A stretch of DNA of 64,000 nt from an uncultured Aquimarina sp. (GCF_947495315.1 NZ_CANLYD010000017.1:1-64000), one strand, 5' to 3'; shown: positions 1-8,670, counted from the stretch's first letter. A program made the numbers and translations. Notes: a model not told the origin generated them from the letters alone.

Positions 1-137
1 TGGGGAACCAGACTATTGAATCCATGACGATATTCAAATCGATCTCTAAAATCTAAATCAATACTTAATTCCTGAGCTTTCCCCTTAGATACTAATACTA
101 ATAATAGTAGTATAGTATAATGTAACTTGTTTTTCAT
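1..137 (-). CDS. Partial alginate-export-type outer membrane porin (N-terminal part)
   Basis: The gene starts at ATG 137-135 and runs off the left edge, so only about 45 residues are visible. They show a signal peptide (basic MKNK start, a leucine-rich core, then SKGKAQ) followed by ELSIDLDFRDRFEYRHGFN. The RFEYRHG stretch is typical of the alginate_exp family of outer-membrane barrels, which often sit in flavobacterial nitrate clusters. The shared TAAGTATTAATACTTA palindrome at 239-254 lies upstream with a minus-strand -7 box, so the gene probably belongs to the nitrate regulon and could let an anion across the outer membrane. The family call rests on the N-terminus only. Confidence 0.6.
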   Translation of the reverse strand, partial: MKNKLHYTILLLLVLVSKGKAQELSIDLDFRDRFEYRHGFNSLVP

Positions 138-232
138 CTCTTAAGTTTTTCGTTTGTTGCATGAGCGTGCTACCCACACTATTGGTATATTCTTTTCAAT
201 TAATTCTATTAGCTGATACATTAATTGAGCAA

Positions 233-254
233 CAAATCTAAGTATTAATACTTA
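233..254 (-). promoter_or_regulatory. Promoter with palindromic operator for the porin gene
   Basis: TAAGTATTAATACTTA (239-254) is a perfect 16 bp palindrome. Read on the minus strand it runs directly into TAGATTTG (240-233), a good match to the Bacteroidetes -7 box TAnnTTTG. The predicted start of transcription would give a leader of about 90 nt before the porin ATG at 137. The same arrangement precedes nrtA, the globin operon and the nitrate reductase gene. Confidence 0.7.
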
Positions 255-305
255 TTTTTTAAGTTTTTATTAGATAAAAATACTTAATTATAATTTTAAG
301 ATTAT

Positions 306-313
306 TAATTTTG
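306..313 (+). promoter_or_regulatory. Candidate -7 box for the response regulator gene
   Basis: TAATTTTG matches the Bacteroidetes -7 consensus TAnnTTTG and lies about 85 nt upstream of the ATG at 397. A single TACTTA half-site lies upstream at 281-286, but no full palindrome overlaps this box, unlike the nitrate-gene promoters. Confidence 0.45.
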
Positions 314-396
314 TGAAGCTATTTTTGAATTATTCATATATTTGATGGATTAACAACTTTGGCGAAAAAGATCAGTTTAATTAGGTATTAAGAAAT

Positions 397-1080
397 ATGG
401 TTAGTATTGTATTGGTAGATGATCATTTTTTAGTAAGAGATGGTATTCGTTCGCTTTTGGAAGATGAAAAACAATATGAGGTGATTGGGGAGGCATCTGA
501 TGGGCGAGAAGCTATAGATTTGGTTCAATCCTTACAACCGGATATAGTAATCTGTGATATAAGAATGCCAGAAATGTCTGGTATTGAAACAGTAGAGCAA
601 CTTACAGCGCTGTCGGTGTCATCTAAAACTATCATGTTGTCTATGCATGATTCTGATGAATATATTCTACAATCTATAAACGCCGGAGCTGATGGTTATT
701 TGTTGAAGGATGCTGGTAAAGAAGAGTTTCTTAAAGCATTATCGACCGTAAGTAAAGGGAATAAGTATTTTAGTGGAGATGTGTCCTCAATATTGGTTAA
801 GAATTTGCTTAAGGGTTTAGACAATAAGAGTGAAGAGGAAATAGTTCAATTAACTGTAGAGAGCAAGAACGTAAATCAGAATCCGTTTGATCTTACAAAA
901 AGAGAAAGTCAAATACTAAAGTTAGCCGTTTCTGGTATGACTAATAAGGATATTGCAGCAGAACTAGATATAAGTAAAAGAACTACAGAAGTGCATCGCT
1001 TTAACTTGATGAAAAAAATGGGTGTTAAAAATGTACTGGAGCTAAGTAATACGGCCAGAAAATACAATATGATTTCCTGA
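397..1080 (+). CDS. NarL/LuxR-family two-component response regulator
   Basis: The 227-residue protein has an N-terminal receiver domain (about 3-120) with the acidic pair D8-D9, the phospho-acceptor D54 in VICDIRMPEMSG, and K104 in YLLKDAG. A C-terminal LuxR/GerE helix-turn-helix (about 165-220) contains LTKRESQILKLAVSG and KDIAAELDISKRTTEVH. Proteins of this type bind DNA as phosphorylated dimers. Its position between the porin and a nitrate-sensor-like protein suggests it controls nitrate genes. The repeated TACTTAA half-sites in this region resemble the NarL heptamer TACYYMT at six of seven positions. No histidine kinase gene adjoins it. The DNA target is an inference. Confidence 0.9.
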   Translation: MVSIVLVDDHFLVRDGIRSLLEDEKQYEVIGEASDGREAIDLVQSLQPDIVICDIRMPEMSGIETVEQLTALSVSSKTIMLSMHDSDEYILQSINAGADGYLLKDAGKEEFLKALSTVSKGNKYFSGDVSSILVKNLLKGLDNKSEEEIVQLTVESKNVNQNPFDLTKRESQILKLAVSGMTNKDIAAELDISKRTTEVHRFNLMKKMGVKNVLELSNTARKYNMIS

Positions 1081-1096
1081 CCGTATTATTTTGTAT

Positions 1097-1930
1097 TTAA
1101 TTATTAGAAATACCTTCGTACAAACCAGTGATTTTATTAAATGATTTGGTTAGCTGGTTAGTGGTTGCAAATATTTCTTGTAGCTGAAACTCTCCATTAA
1201 GTAAACCCTTTGGATTTGTTTGGAATTTCTCCCATAAAGCCATAATAGATCCTAGTTCTTCCTCGATTTCAGTACTGTTATAACTACTAATTAATAAATT
1301 TCCTATTACAGTATCAAATTCGGTATATACGCTAGTTAATACTTTTCTATATTCAGGGCCTTCCTGTGTAAACATTGTAGAGGCTGTGTAGTATAAACAT
1401 AATCTTTGAGAAAGCATTCGTTGCTTTCCTGACACATTTATTGTGTTTACCAATTCCTTGTTTTTATTTTGGAAAAATTGATTATTGTAGCTGAAATTGT
1501 TTTCAATACTGACAACGACATCATTACATGCTTTTAATAGTGATGTATTCATTTTCATTATTCTTAAGCAATTTTGAGGACTTGGTGTGCTTGTAATAAC
1601 TTCTTTGAAAACTCCCCATAATTGCTCCACTTTTTTTATGGATAACTTAACTGAAGAGCTTGTTGCATTTTTCGTCAATATTTGTAATTGTTTTTCAAAA
1701 ATAAATTTACTAGAATTTAATTCTTTCTTTATCGCTGCATCACTTATTCCTTTCGCAATTAACAAATAAGCTTTAGACATTTTCTGGGATAACATTCGTT
1801 GCTTCCCGGATATGTTTATTGCTTTTCCGTAAGTAATAGCGCCGTAGTTGTTGGATTGCGAGAATACAAGGTTACAAGTAAAAAGGATGACACAAATAGT
1901 TAATAGAATTTTAGTTTTCTTCTTTTTCAT
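1097..1930 (-). CDS. Secreted PilJ-type (nitrate-sensor-like) protein with two P-box-like repeats
   Basis: The 277-residue protein starts with a signal peptide (about 1-25, ending LVFSQ) and has no further membrane segment. It contains two near-identical motifs, ISGKQRMLSQKM (40-51) and VSGKQRMLSQRL (about 166-177), each at the start of a long helical stretch. This GxxRMxSQ motif marks the PilJ / NarX-NarQ sensory domain, where it binds nitrate or nitrite at a helix bundle. Here there is no kinase or methyl-accepting domain, so the protein is a free periplasmic ligand-binding module. It converges on the response regulator, with 16 bp between their ends. It may present nitrate status to a kinase encoded elsewhere; that role is inferred. 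Confidence 0.75.
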   Translation of the reverse strand: MKKKKTKILLTICVILFTCNLVFSQSNNYGAITYGKAINISGKQRMLSQKMSKAYLLIAKGISDAAIKKELNSSKFIFEKQLQILTKNATSSSVKLSIKKVEQLWGVFKEVITSTPSPQNCLRIMKMNTSLLKACNDVVVSIENNFSYNNQFFQNKNKELVNTINVSGKQRMLSQRLCLYYTASTMFTQEGPEYRKVLTSVYTEFDTVIGNLLISSYNSTEIEEELGSIMALWEKFQTNPKGLLNGEFQLQEIFATTNQLTKSFNKITGLYEGISNN

Positions 1931-1974
1931 AAGTAAGTTTTTACATTTTAATTGAATTATTTATAGGGATTGAC

Positions 1975-1997
1975 AGTATTAAATTGGGTTTAATACT
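1975..1997. promoter_or_regulatory. Inverted repeat upstream of the PilJ-type gene
   Basis: AGTATTAAA (1975-1983) and TTTAATACT (1989-1997) form perfect 9 bp arms around a 5 bp spacer, about 45 bp upstream of the ATG at 1930. The repeat differs from the TAAGTAnnnnTACTTA palindrome of the nitrate promoters but keeps the AGTA/TACT core. No clear TAnnTTTG box adjoins it. It is probably an operator. Confidence 0.4.
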
Positions 1998-2305
1998 AGT
2001 TTATTATGAGGGAAAATATCTACGTTTAAAAGGGGTCTTTTTCCCAAAATACTTATTTTTTTTTGACAAAACCAAATATTTGATACTTAGTTTTTCAACG
2101 AACTTTTTGTCTTTTAATCGATATATGGTAAAGCCATAATTATAGTATGTTTAAAAAGTTATCAATCTGTTTGATAATTGTTTAAGATGGGATTTGTGAT
2201 TCTAGAAGATTTTATTATTAATCTTGTAATTATCTAGTTCTAAAATTAACAAATACGTAATTAAAATTTTAAATACTTACTTTTTTGATTAAAATTTATT
2301 TTTAG
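1998..2305. other. Intergenic region with scattered TACTTA half-sites
   Basis: No gene is visible here. The stretch is very AT-rich and contains several isolated TACTTA or AATACTTA half-sites (around 2058, 2090 and 2275) plus AATACGTAATT near 2255. They may be weaker sites for the regulator that binds the palindromes of the nitrate promoters. Confidence 0.35.
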
Positions 2306-2327
2306 TACGTGTTTATACTTAGTTTTG
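2306..2327 (+). promoter_or_regulatory. narK promoter with degenerate operator
   Basis: TACGTG-TTTA-TACTTA (2306-2321) keeps one perfect half-site and a 4/6 match in the other. It runs into TAGTTTTG (2320-2327), a TAnnTTTG -7 box. The layout is the same as at the nrtA and nitrate reductase promoters. The predicted leader to the ATG at 2378 is about 45 nt. Confidence 0.55.
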
Positions 2328-2377
2328 ATGTGCAATTTATAATTAATAAAAAATTTTAACATCAAAATAATTTAAAT

Positions 2378-3778
2378 ATGGATGTCTTAGGAAGGTCTAC
2401 AACACTAAAACTTTTAAACTTAAAGAGTCTACCTATTCGGACTTTCTGGATAACTTCAATAGCTTTTTTCTTATGCTTTTTTGCTTGGTTTGGTATTGTT
2501 CCTTTTATGCCTGATGTGATTAGAGATTTGGGTTTAACACCGGATCAAAAATGGAACTCTATTATTGTGGCTGTTACTGGAACGGTTTTCGCCAGGCTTT
2601 TGATAGGTAAATTATGTGATAAATATGGACCTCGTATCTGTTATACTTGGTTATTAATGCTAGGTGCCATTCCTGTAATCTTATTGGGTTTGGTGCAAAC
2701 TCCGTTACAGTTTATTATATGTAGGTTGTTTATTGGTTTTATAGGTGCATCATTCGTAATAACACAATTTCATACATCTATTATGTTCGCTTCGAATATA
2801 GTGGGTACGGCTAATGCAACTTCTGCCGGATGGGGTAATCTTGGTGGTGGAGCAAATAGATTAGGTATGCCTCTTATAGCAGCTGCTGTGGTGAGTTTTG
2901 GTGTGGCAGAGACCGAAGCCTGGAGATATTGTATGGTGGTTGCTGGTATTGTTTGTTTTTTAATGGGGATTGTGTATTACTTTTTTACACAGGATACTCC
3001 AAACGGAAATTATAAAGAATTAAAAGCTAAAGGAGCTTTGCCTCAATCAAAAAAAGATGAAATTAGTTTTTTGTCCGCTATTAAGGATTATAGAGTTTGG
3101 ATTCTTTTTGTAGTGTATGCTGCTTGTTTTGGTATGGAGTTAACTGTTTATGGTACTATGGATGATTATCTTCAGAATACTTTTGGATTAGAGAGGACTA
3201 CAGCAGGGAATTTAGTTCTTTCTTTTGCTTTAATGAATATTTTTGCAAGAACATTAGGAGGTTTTTTTGGAGATAAATTTGGAAAACTAAAAGGATTACG
3301 CGGGCGTGTATTATTTTTAGCAGTTATTCTTGCGGTAGAAGGGCTTATGCTTTCCTTGTTTTCAGGAATGAATGGATTAGCATTTGGTATTATCTTTTTG
3401 GTAGGTTTTAGTTTAACCGTTCAGATGGCAGAAGGAGCTACGTTTTCCGTCGTTCCTTTTATTAATAAAAAGGCAATAGGATCTATTTCTGGAATTGTTG
3501 GAGCTGGAGGAAATGTAGGGGCTTTTGTTGCTGCGATGGTATTGAAATCTAAATCTGCAGTAGCTGAGAAATTAGCCATTTCAAAAAACCAGAATCTAGG
3601 ACAAGAAGCGATGGATGCAGCTCAGGCAATTGCTTCTTCAGAAGCTGTGTCTGAAGGATATTTTTTAATAGGAGGTTTTGTGGTTCTAACAGCAATTGTT
3701 TCTTTAACAATAAAATTTTCTACTGAAGATGAAAAAGCTATAGAGCATGAGATAAAAGGTGTTGCTGTGCCAAGCTAA
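2378..3778 (+). CDS. narK: Nitrate/nitrite transporter, NarK/NasA type (MFS)
   Basis: The 466-residue protein of the major facilitator superfamily has about twelve membrane segments and moves nitrate or nitrite across the inner membrane. Family hallmarks visible are the loop 2-3 motif ARLLIGKLCDKYGPR, the first nitrate signature GWGNLGGGANRLGMPL and the second glycine-rich signature GIVGAGGNVGAFVAA. Length is normal for the family. It stands alone between its own promoter and a strong terminator. Since an ABC-type nitrate importer follows, the cell seems to have two uptake routes, possibly for different nitrate levels or for nitrite export. Confidence 0.92.
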   Translation: MDVLGRSTTLKLLNLKSLPIRTFWITSIAFFLCFFAWFGIVPFMPDVIRDLGLTPDQKWNSIIVAVTGTVFARLLIGKLCDKYGPRICYTWLLMLGAIPVILLGLVQTPLQFIICRLFIGFIGASFVITQFHTSIMFASNIVGTANATSAGWGNLGGGANRLGMPLIAAAVVSFGVAETEAWRYCMVVAGIVCFLMGIVYYFFTQDTPNGNYKELKAKGALPQSKKDEISFLSAIKDYRVWILFVVYAACFGMELTVYGTMDDYLQNTFGLERTTAGNLVLSFALMNIFARTLGGFFGDKFGKLKGLRGRVLFLAVILAVEGLMLSLFSGMNGLAFGIIFLVGFSLTVQMAEGATFSVVPFINKKAIGSISGIVGAGGNVGAFVAAMVLKSKSAVAEKLAISKNQNLGQEAMDAAQAIASSEAVSEGYFLIGGFVVLTAIVSLTIKFSTEDEKAIEHEIKGVAVPS

Positions 3779-3805
3779 GGTTTCTATATAGTTAAGTGTT
3801 AAATG

Positions 3806-3853
3806 AAAAAGGCTTTTATGTAGATGATTTTCTCATCTATATAAAAGCCTTTT
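3806..3853 (+). terminator. Rho-independent terminator after narK
   Basis: A long hairpin pairs 3806-3827 with 3833-3853 (AAAAAGGCTTTTAT against ATAAAAGCCTTTT, extended by TAGATGA/TCATCTA), with a 5 nt loop and a T-rich end. It lies 27 bp past the narK stop. A and T runs flank both sides. Confidence 0.8.
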
Positions 3854-4196
3854 GTTCTGGTTATAACAATGCCGAATTAAATTCGACGAAACTTAATTAA
3901 TTCAAATCAACACAGAATCAAAACGCGTGTAGTGTATAGGTTATTAATAATTCTAAAGAATATTTTAATTATTTATAGTAGATACTAATGAATGGTATTA
4001 GTTGTTTTTTGACTTTTTTTCTATGATTGAGGTTTTATAGTGTATTGGTTTTTAAGGTTTTTGTTAAGGTTTGTTTTGAGCGTATTGCGATTCTCTCAGA
4101 AATAGACGGATAATTTTTTATAGAAAATAATATTTGACTAATAATTTTTGTAAATATGGAATACTTAGTTAAATACGTATTTTTTATATATTAAAT
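3854..4196. other. Intergenic region between narK and the nrt operon
   Basis: No gene is visible. Near its right end, ATACTTAGTTAAATACGTAT (around 4160-4180) carries an extra TACTTA half-site and a TACGTA, just upstream of the nrtA promoter, possibly a second regulator site. Confidence 0.35.
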
Positions 4197-4218
4197 TAAG
4201 TATTTATACTTAATTTTG
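4197..4218 (+). promoter_or_regulatory. nrt operon promoter with palindromic operator
   Basis: TAAGTATTTATACTTA (4197-4212) overlaps TAATTTTG (4211-4218), a -7 box; the last TA of the palindrome is the first TA of the box. The ATG of nrtA is at 4256, giving a leader of about 30 nt. No -33 TTG element is evident, so the promoter probably depends on the factor that binds the palindrome. Confidence 0.7.
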
Positions 4219-4255
4219 TTTTGTTCTATTAGCTGAATAATAAAAACAACAAATT

Positions 4256-5662
4256 ATGATTAAACTTAATTTTAAAATTATAGCAGTACTCGCCGTTTTT
4301 ACATTGATGTCCTGTGCAGGAGAAAAGAAAAAAGAAATTGCATCAAGTGATGCGAGTTTAGAAGAAGAAGCATCCAAGCTGACTATAGAAAAACCACAAT
4401 TAACTTTTGGTTTTATAAAGCTAACGGATATGGCTCCTTTGGCAATAGCTAAAGAAAAAGGCTTTTTTGAAGATGAAGGATTGTTTGTTTCTGTAGAGGC
4501 CCAGTCAAACTGGAAAAATGTATTGGATCGTGTTATCGATGGGCAGCTGGATGGTTCTCATATGTTAGCTGGACAGCCTATAGCAGCTGGTGCAGGTTTT
4601 GGTAGACAAGCAGAATTAGTAACTCCTTTTTCCATGGATTTAAACGGTAATGGTATAACGGTATCTAATGATGTTTGGTCTAAAATGAAACCTAATGTAC
4701 CGAAAGGTGAAGACGGAAAACCTATCCATCCTATTTCTGCCGACGCATTGAAGCCTGTAATAGAATCTTATAAAAATGATGGAAAGGCTTTTAAGATGGG
4801 AATGGTGTTTCCGGTATCTACACATAACTATGAAATAAGGTACTGGTTAGCTGCAGCAGGGATCAATCCTGGTATGTATTCTAAAGATAATATTCAAGGG
4901 CAAATTGATGCAGATGTATTACTTTCTGTAACTCCGCCACCACAAATGCCTGCAACACTTGAGGCAGGTACAATATATGGATACTGTGTGGGAGAGCCTT
5001 GGAACCAACAAGCTGTTTTTAAAGGAATTGGCGTTCCTGTAGTTACCAATTATGATATCTGGAAAAACAATCCGGAGAAAGTGTTTGTGATGACTAAGAA
5101 GTTTGTAGAGCAGTATCCTAATACTGCAACCGCTGTAACTAAGGCGTTGATTAGAGCAGGTAAATGGTTGGATACTCCAGGTAACCGTCCAGAAGCTGTA
5201 AAAATATTATCAATGCCAGAATATGTTGGAGCAGATGAAGTGGTATTGGCGAATTCTATGACTGGGACTTTTGAGTTCGAAAAAGGAGATAAGAGAGAGA
5301 TGCCAGACTTTAATGTGTTCTACAGGCACGATGCTACATATCCTTTCTTCTCTGATGGTATATGGTTTCTGACTCAAATGAGACGATGGGGGCAAATTCC
5401 TGATAGTAAACCTGCGGCATGGTATGATAAAACCATTAAAGATATCTATCGTCCTGATATCTGGACAAAAGCGGCTAAGCTCTTAGTTGATGAAGGTCAT
5501 CTTGAGGCTTCAGAATTACCTAAAACGGATGGTTATAAGCCTGCTACTACTGATTTTATTGATGGTAATAAATATGATGCAAAAGATCCAATAGGATACA
5601 TCAATAGTTTTGGTATTGGAAATAAAGAGAATGTGGAAGGTGTTTCAAGCATTGAGAAATAA
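4256..5662 (+). CDS. nrtA: Nitrate ABC transporter substrate-binding lipoprotein (NrtA-like)
   Basis: The 468-residue precursor has a lipoprotein signal ending LMSC (Cys about residue 20), so it is tethered to the periplasmic face of the membrane. The mature part is an NMT1/THI5-type binding protein of the NrtA/CmpA family: TFGFIKLTDMAPLAIAKEKGFFEDEGL at the start, and later GYCVGEPWNQQAVFKGIG, a segment conserved in nitrate and bicarbonate binding proteins. It delivers nitrate to the NrtBCD complex encoded just downstream. A perfect hairpin at its stop codon probably makes it more abundant than the membrane subunits. Confidence 0.9.
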   Translation: MIKLNFKIIAVLAVFTLMSCAGEKKKEIASSDASLEEEASKLTIEKPQLTFGFIKLTDMAPLAIAKEKGFFEDEGLFVSVEAQSNWKNVLDRVIDGQLDGSHMLAGQPIAAGAGFGRQAELVTPFSMDLNGNGITVSNDVWSKMKPNVPKGEDGKPIHPISADALKPVIESYKNDGKAFKMGMVFPVSTHNYEIRYWLAAAGINPGMYSKDNIQGQIDADVLLSVTPPPQMPATLEAGTIYGYCVGEPWNQQAVFKGIGVPVVTNYDIWKNNPEKVFVMTKKFVEQYPNTATAVTKALIRAGKWLDTPGNRPEAVKILSMPEYVGADEVVLANSMTGTFEFEKGDKREMPDFNVFYRHDATYPFFSDGIWFLTQMRRWGQIPDSKPAAWYDKTIKDIYRPDIWTKAAKLLVDEGHLEASELPKTDGYKPATTDFIDGNKYDAKDPIGYINSFGIGNKENVEGVSSIEK

Positions 5663-5687
5663 AAAGGGATCTCCCTTTTTATTTCTC
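5654..5687. terminator. Perfect palindrome across the nrtA stop codon
   Basis: Sixteen bases (5654-5669) pair exactly with 5672-5687 around a 2 nt centre, and the TAA stop lies inside the left arm. The right arm carries five Ts in a row. It could act as a partial terminator or as a 3' stabilising stem that raises nrtA expression over nrtB. Confidence 0.65.
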
Positions 5688-5779
5688 TTCCATACAAAAG
5701 AATCAAATGAACTCTAGTGCAGAATATGATATAGCATTAGTGAAATAATGAAAGAGAAGTAAGTTTTAAATAAAATAAA

Positions 5780-6877
5780 ATGAAAGATAGGTCTATACAT
5801 ATTCTCAATTTTGTGGGATTAGGTTTTTTTGAACCGGCCATACGGTTGGCTACTGGCGAGGAAATAAAGAAGAATTTAATTGCTTTATTTAAAAAAGTAT
5901 TATTACCGTTATTATCAGTAGGATTGTTTTTGCTGTTATGGCATTCTGGTGCTACGTATCTTTATAATGTTGAAAAAGATGCGCGAATCGAAAAGGCTTT
6001 AACCGATCAAGGAGCAGCAGCAGCATTAGAGATGCGTACTTGTATTGAATCAGGCGATATAAGTTGTCAGCCTAATACATTGCCATCACCGGCCCAAGTT
6101 TGGACTGCTTATGAGTCACTTTTGGCAGATCATATGGTTATATCTGATAAAAAGACGGCTTTTGCTGAAAAAGTAGCTGTAACAAATGCTCAAAGAGAAG
6201 CGCAAGGGTTAGCTCCAATTACATATACCGGAAGACCATCATTTGTAGATCAGATACTTACAAGTCTCAAGACGGTGTTTGCAGGGTTTTTATTAGCATT
6301 ATTCATTGCGGTTCCTATCGGTATTATGTTGGGATTAAGTAAAACACTAAGATCATCAGTAAACTGGCTAATTCAGATTTTTAAACCGGTTTCTCCTGTT
6401 GTTTGGTTATTATTGGTGTTTATGATTGTAAAAACATTAACTCGTGGTTCTGATTCTGATAGTTCCTTTATTATTTCATTTATAAGTGTTGGATTGTGTT
6501 CCATGTGGGCGACTTTAGTGAACACAAGTATGGGAGTGTCTTCTGTTGATAAAGATTATATAAATGTAGCTAAGGTGCTTCAGTTAAGTGTTGCTCAAAA
6601 AGTGTTTAAGATTATTTTACCATCTTCATTTCCTTTAATATTTACAGGATTAAGAATTACTTTATCCGTAGCCTGGATGGTATTAATTGCTATAGAATTA
6701 TTAGCACAAAGTCCGGGATTAGGATCTTTTGTTTGGGAGGAATTTCAGAATGGAGCGAATGACTCTAACTCTAAAATTATCGTAGCAATGTTTGTAATTG
6801 GTATTATAGGATTTCTATTGGATCGCATCATGTTAACGATACAAAAGTTTGTCACTTTTACTGAAGAAACTGCTTAA
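5780..6877 (+). CDS. nrtB: Nitrate ABC transporter permease (NrtB-like)
   Basis: The 365-residue inner-membrane protein forms the nitrate channel of the importer. The C-terminal 210 residues are a BPD_transp_1 domain with the coupling (EAA-type) loop YINVAKVLQLSVAQKVFKII and a following SFPLIFTGLRITLSVAWM. Between the first membrane segment and this domain lies a soluble stretch of about 100 residues containing two cysteines (CIESGDISC), which makes the protein longer than typical NrtB (about 280 residues) and resembles the extended permeases of Bacteroidetes. It is transcribed with the ATPase genes, 10 bp downstream. Confidence 0.88.
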   Translation: MKDRSIHILNFVGLGFFEPAIRLATGEEIKKNLIALFKKVLLPLLSVGLFLLLWHSGATYLYNVEKDARIEKALTDQGAAAALEMRTCIESGDISCQPNTLPSPAQVWTAYESLLADHMVISDKKTAFAEKVAVTNAQREAQGLAPITYTGRPSFVDQILTSLKTVFAGFLLALFIAVPIGIMLGLSKTLRSSVNWLIQIFKPVSPVVWLLLVFMIVKTLTRGSDSDSSFIISFISVGLCSMWATLVNTSMGVSSVDKDYINVAKVLQLSVAQKVFKIILPSSFPLIFTGLRITLSVAWMVLIAIELLAQSPGLGSFVWEEFQNGANDSNSKIIVAMFVIGIIGFLLDRIMLTIQKFVTFTEETA

Positions 6878-6887
6878 AACATAGATT

Positions 6888-7751
6888 ATGGCGTATATAG
6901 AATTAAGAAATGTATCTAAATCTTTTGGAACCGGAAAAGATCGTACACAAGTGCTGTCTAATATTAATTTAGAGATTGAAGAAGGAGAATTTGTTGCCAT
7001 TGTCGGTTTTACTGGTAGTGGAAAGACTACTTTGATAAATCTTATATCCGGTTTGTTAATGCCTGATGAAGGTCAGGTTTTATTTAAAGGAGAATCAGTA
7101 ACAGGACCGAGTCATGAGAGAGGAGTTATTTTTCAGAATTACTCATTATTACCTTGGTTGAACGTCCGCAATAATGTGGGTATGGCAGTGAAGGAGGCTT
7201 TTAAGAAAATGTCTAAAAAAGATAGAAGTAAACGTGTAGAGGATTATGTCGAGATGGTAAATCTTTCTCCTGCTATTGGTAAATTGCCAAAAGAACTTTC
7301 TGGGGGTATGCGACAACGTGTATCTGTTACTAGAGCCTTGTCTATGAGTCCTGATGTGATTTTGATGGATGAGCCATTAAGTGCATTAGACGCTTTAACT
7401 AGAGGGAATCTGCAAGAGGAAATTCTTAATATCTGGAACAAGGATAAGAAGACGGCTTTATTGATTACTAATGATGTGGATGAAGGGATTTTAATGGCAG
7501 ATCGGATCATTCCGTTAAAGCCTGGACCTAAAGCTACACTCGGGCCTGAGTATAAAATCAATCTGGAGCGGCCCAGAGATAAAGCAGCACTTAATCATAA
7601 TGAAGACTATAAGCAACTCCGTAATGGTATTATGGAATATCTTATTCAAATAGGAGAACAAAGAGCTTCTAAAAAAGAAAGCAATCATGTGTTGCCTGAT
7701 ATCAAACCCAGAGTTAAAATCACACCTTTTAGGAGAATAAGTTTTAGCTAA
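6888..7751 (+). CDS. nrtC: Nitrate ABC transporter ATPase, H-loop variant (NrtC-like)
   Basis: The 287-residue ATPase drives nitrate import with the second ATPase downstream. Walker A GFTGSGKTTL (about 40-49), signature LSGGMRQRV and Walker B ILMDEPLSALD are all present. The H-loop reads LLITNDVDEG: the catalytic histidine usual at this place (THDVDEA) is asparagine, confirmed at the codon AAT near 7470. Its partner keeps the histidine, so the dimer would have one weakened ATP site. It lacks the C-terminal NrtA-like domain of cyanobacterial NrtC. The ORF ends 11 bp before the next gene. Confidence 0.88.
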   Translation: MAYIELRNVSKSFGTGKDRTQVLSNINLEIEEGEFVAIVGFTGSGKTTLINLISGLLMPDEGQVLFKGESVTGPSHERGVIFQNYSLLPWLNVRNNVGMAVKEAFKKMSKKDRSKRVEDYVEMVNLSPAIGKLPKELSGGMRQRVSVTRALSMSPDVILMDEPLSALDALTRGNLQEEILNIWNKDKKTALLITNDVDEGILMADRIIPLKPGPKATLGPEYKINLERPRDKAALNHNEDYKQLRNGIMEYLIQIGEQRASKKESNHVLPDIKPRVKITPFRRISFS

Positions 7752-7762
7752 AATAGAGTAAA

Positions 7763-8587
7763 ATGGAAACATTAAAAGAATTAAAAGAGGTAAGAAGATC
7801 ACATAACGGATTGTTTGAGGATAAGTATATGTTGGATATTTCTCAGTTAACTAAAATCTACCCAACACCTAAAGGAGATTATGTAGTTTTAGACGATCTT
7901 GATTTAAAAGTAAAACATGAGGAGTTTATCTCTATAATTGGTCACTCAGGTTGCGGTAAATCTACATTACTTACTATGATTGCTGGGCTTAATCCTATTT
8001 CTAGAGGAACAATTGTAGCGGATAATCAAACAATTAGAGGTCCTGGTCCCGATCGGGGAGTTATATTTCAGTCTCCTAGTTTGTTGCCTTGGATGACCGC
8101 ATATGATAATGTGATGTTGGGTGTTAAACAGGTATTTGGACATGGAACGAAAAAAGATAGAGATGATATTGTAAAATATTATCTATCAAAAGTAGGTTTG
8201 GAAGACGCTATGCATAAGAAGGCAAAGGAACTGTCTCAAGGGATGCAGCAACGTGTTGGAATTGCTCGGGCATTTGCACTAAAGCCAAAGGTTTTGTTGT
8301 TAGATGAGCCATTCGGGATGTTAGATTCTCTTACTAGAGGAGAATTGCAAGATGTGTTGATAGAGGTTTGGAATCAGGAAAAAATTACGGCTATTATGAT
8401 TACTCATGATGTTGATGAGTCTATTTTTTTAGCAGATCGGGTAATTATGATGACAAGTGGTCCAAGAGCAAAAGTTGGGGATATACTGGAAATCGATTTT
8501 GAGCGCCCTCGTTTAAGAAAAGATGTTTTAGAGCATCCTGACTATTATAAATATAGGGAACATTTGATAAATTTTCTAGAGCATTAG
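7763..8587 (+). CDS. nrtD: Nitrate ABC transporter ATPase (NrtD-like)
   Basis: The 274-residue ATPase is a paralog of the preceding gene. It has Walker A GHSGCGKSTLL, signature LSQGMQQRVGIARAF (the second signature residue is Q instead of G), Walker B LLLDEPFGMLD and a normal H-loop IMITHDVDES. It should form a heterodimer with the upstream ATPase under the NrtB permease. It is the last gene of the nrt operon, closed by a hairpin terminator. Confidence 0.9.
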   Translation: METLKELKEVRRSHNGLFEDKYMLDISQLTKIYPTPKGDYVVLDDLDLKVKHEEFISIIGHSGCGKSTLLTMIAGLNPISRGTIVADNQTIRGPGPDRGVIFQSPSLLPWMTAYDNVMLGVKQVFGHGTKKDRDDIVKYYLSKVGLEDAMHKKAKELSQGMQQRVGIARAFALKPKVLLLDEPFGMLDSLTRGELQDVLIEVWNQEKITAIMITHDVDESIFLADRVIMMTSGPRAKVGDILEIDFERPRLRKDVLEHPDYYKYREHLINFLEH

Positions 8588-8619
8588 GGTTTTGTAAAAA
8601 AAAATTCAATTCTTAGTAT

Positions 8620-8670
8620 ACACCTTATATTGTTGTTTAGGCATAAATGACAGTATAAGGTGTTTTTTAT
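8620..8670 (+). terminator. Terminator of the nrt operon
   Basis: ACACCTTATA (8620-8629) pairs with TATAAGGTGT (8654-8663), followed by a T-run. It lies 32 bp past the nrtD stop. Confidence 0.75.
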
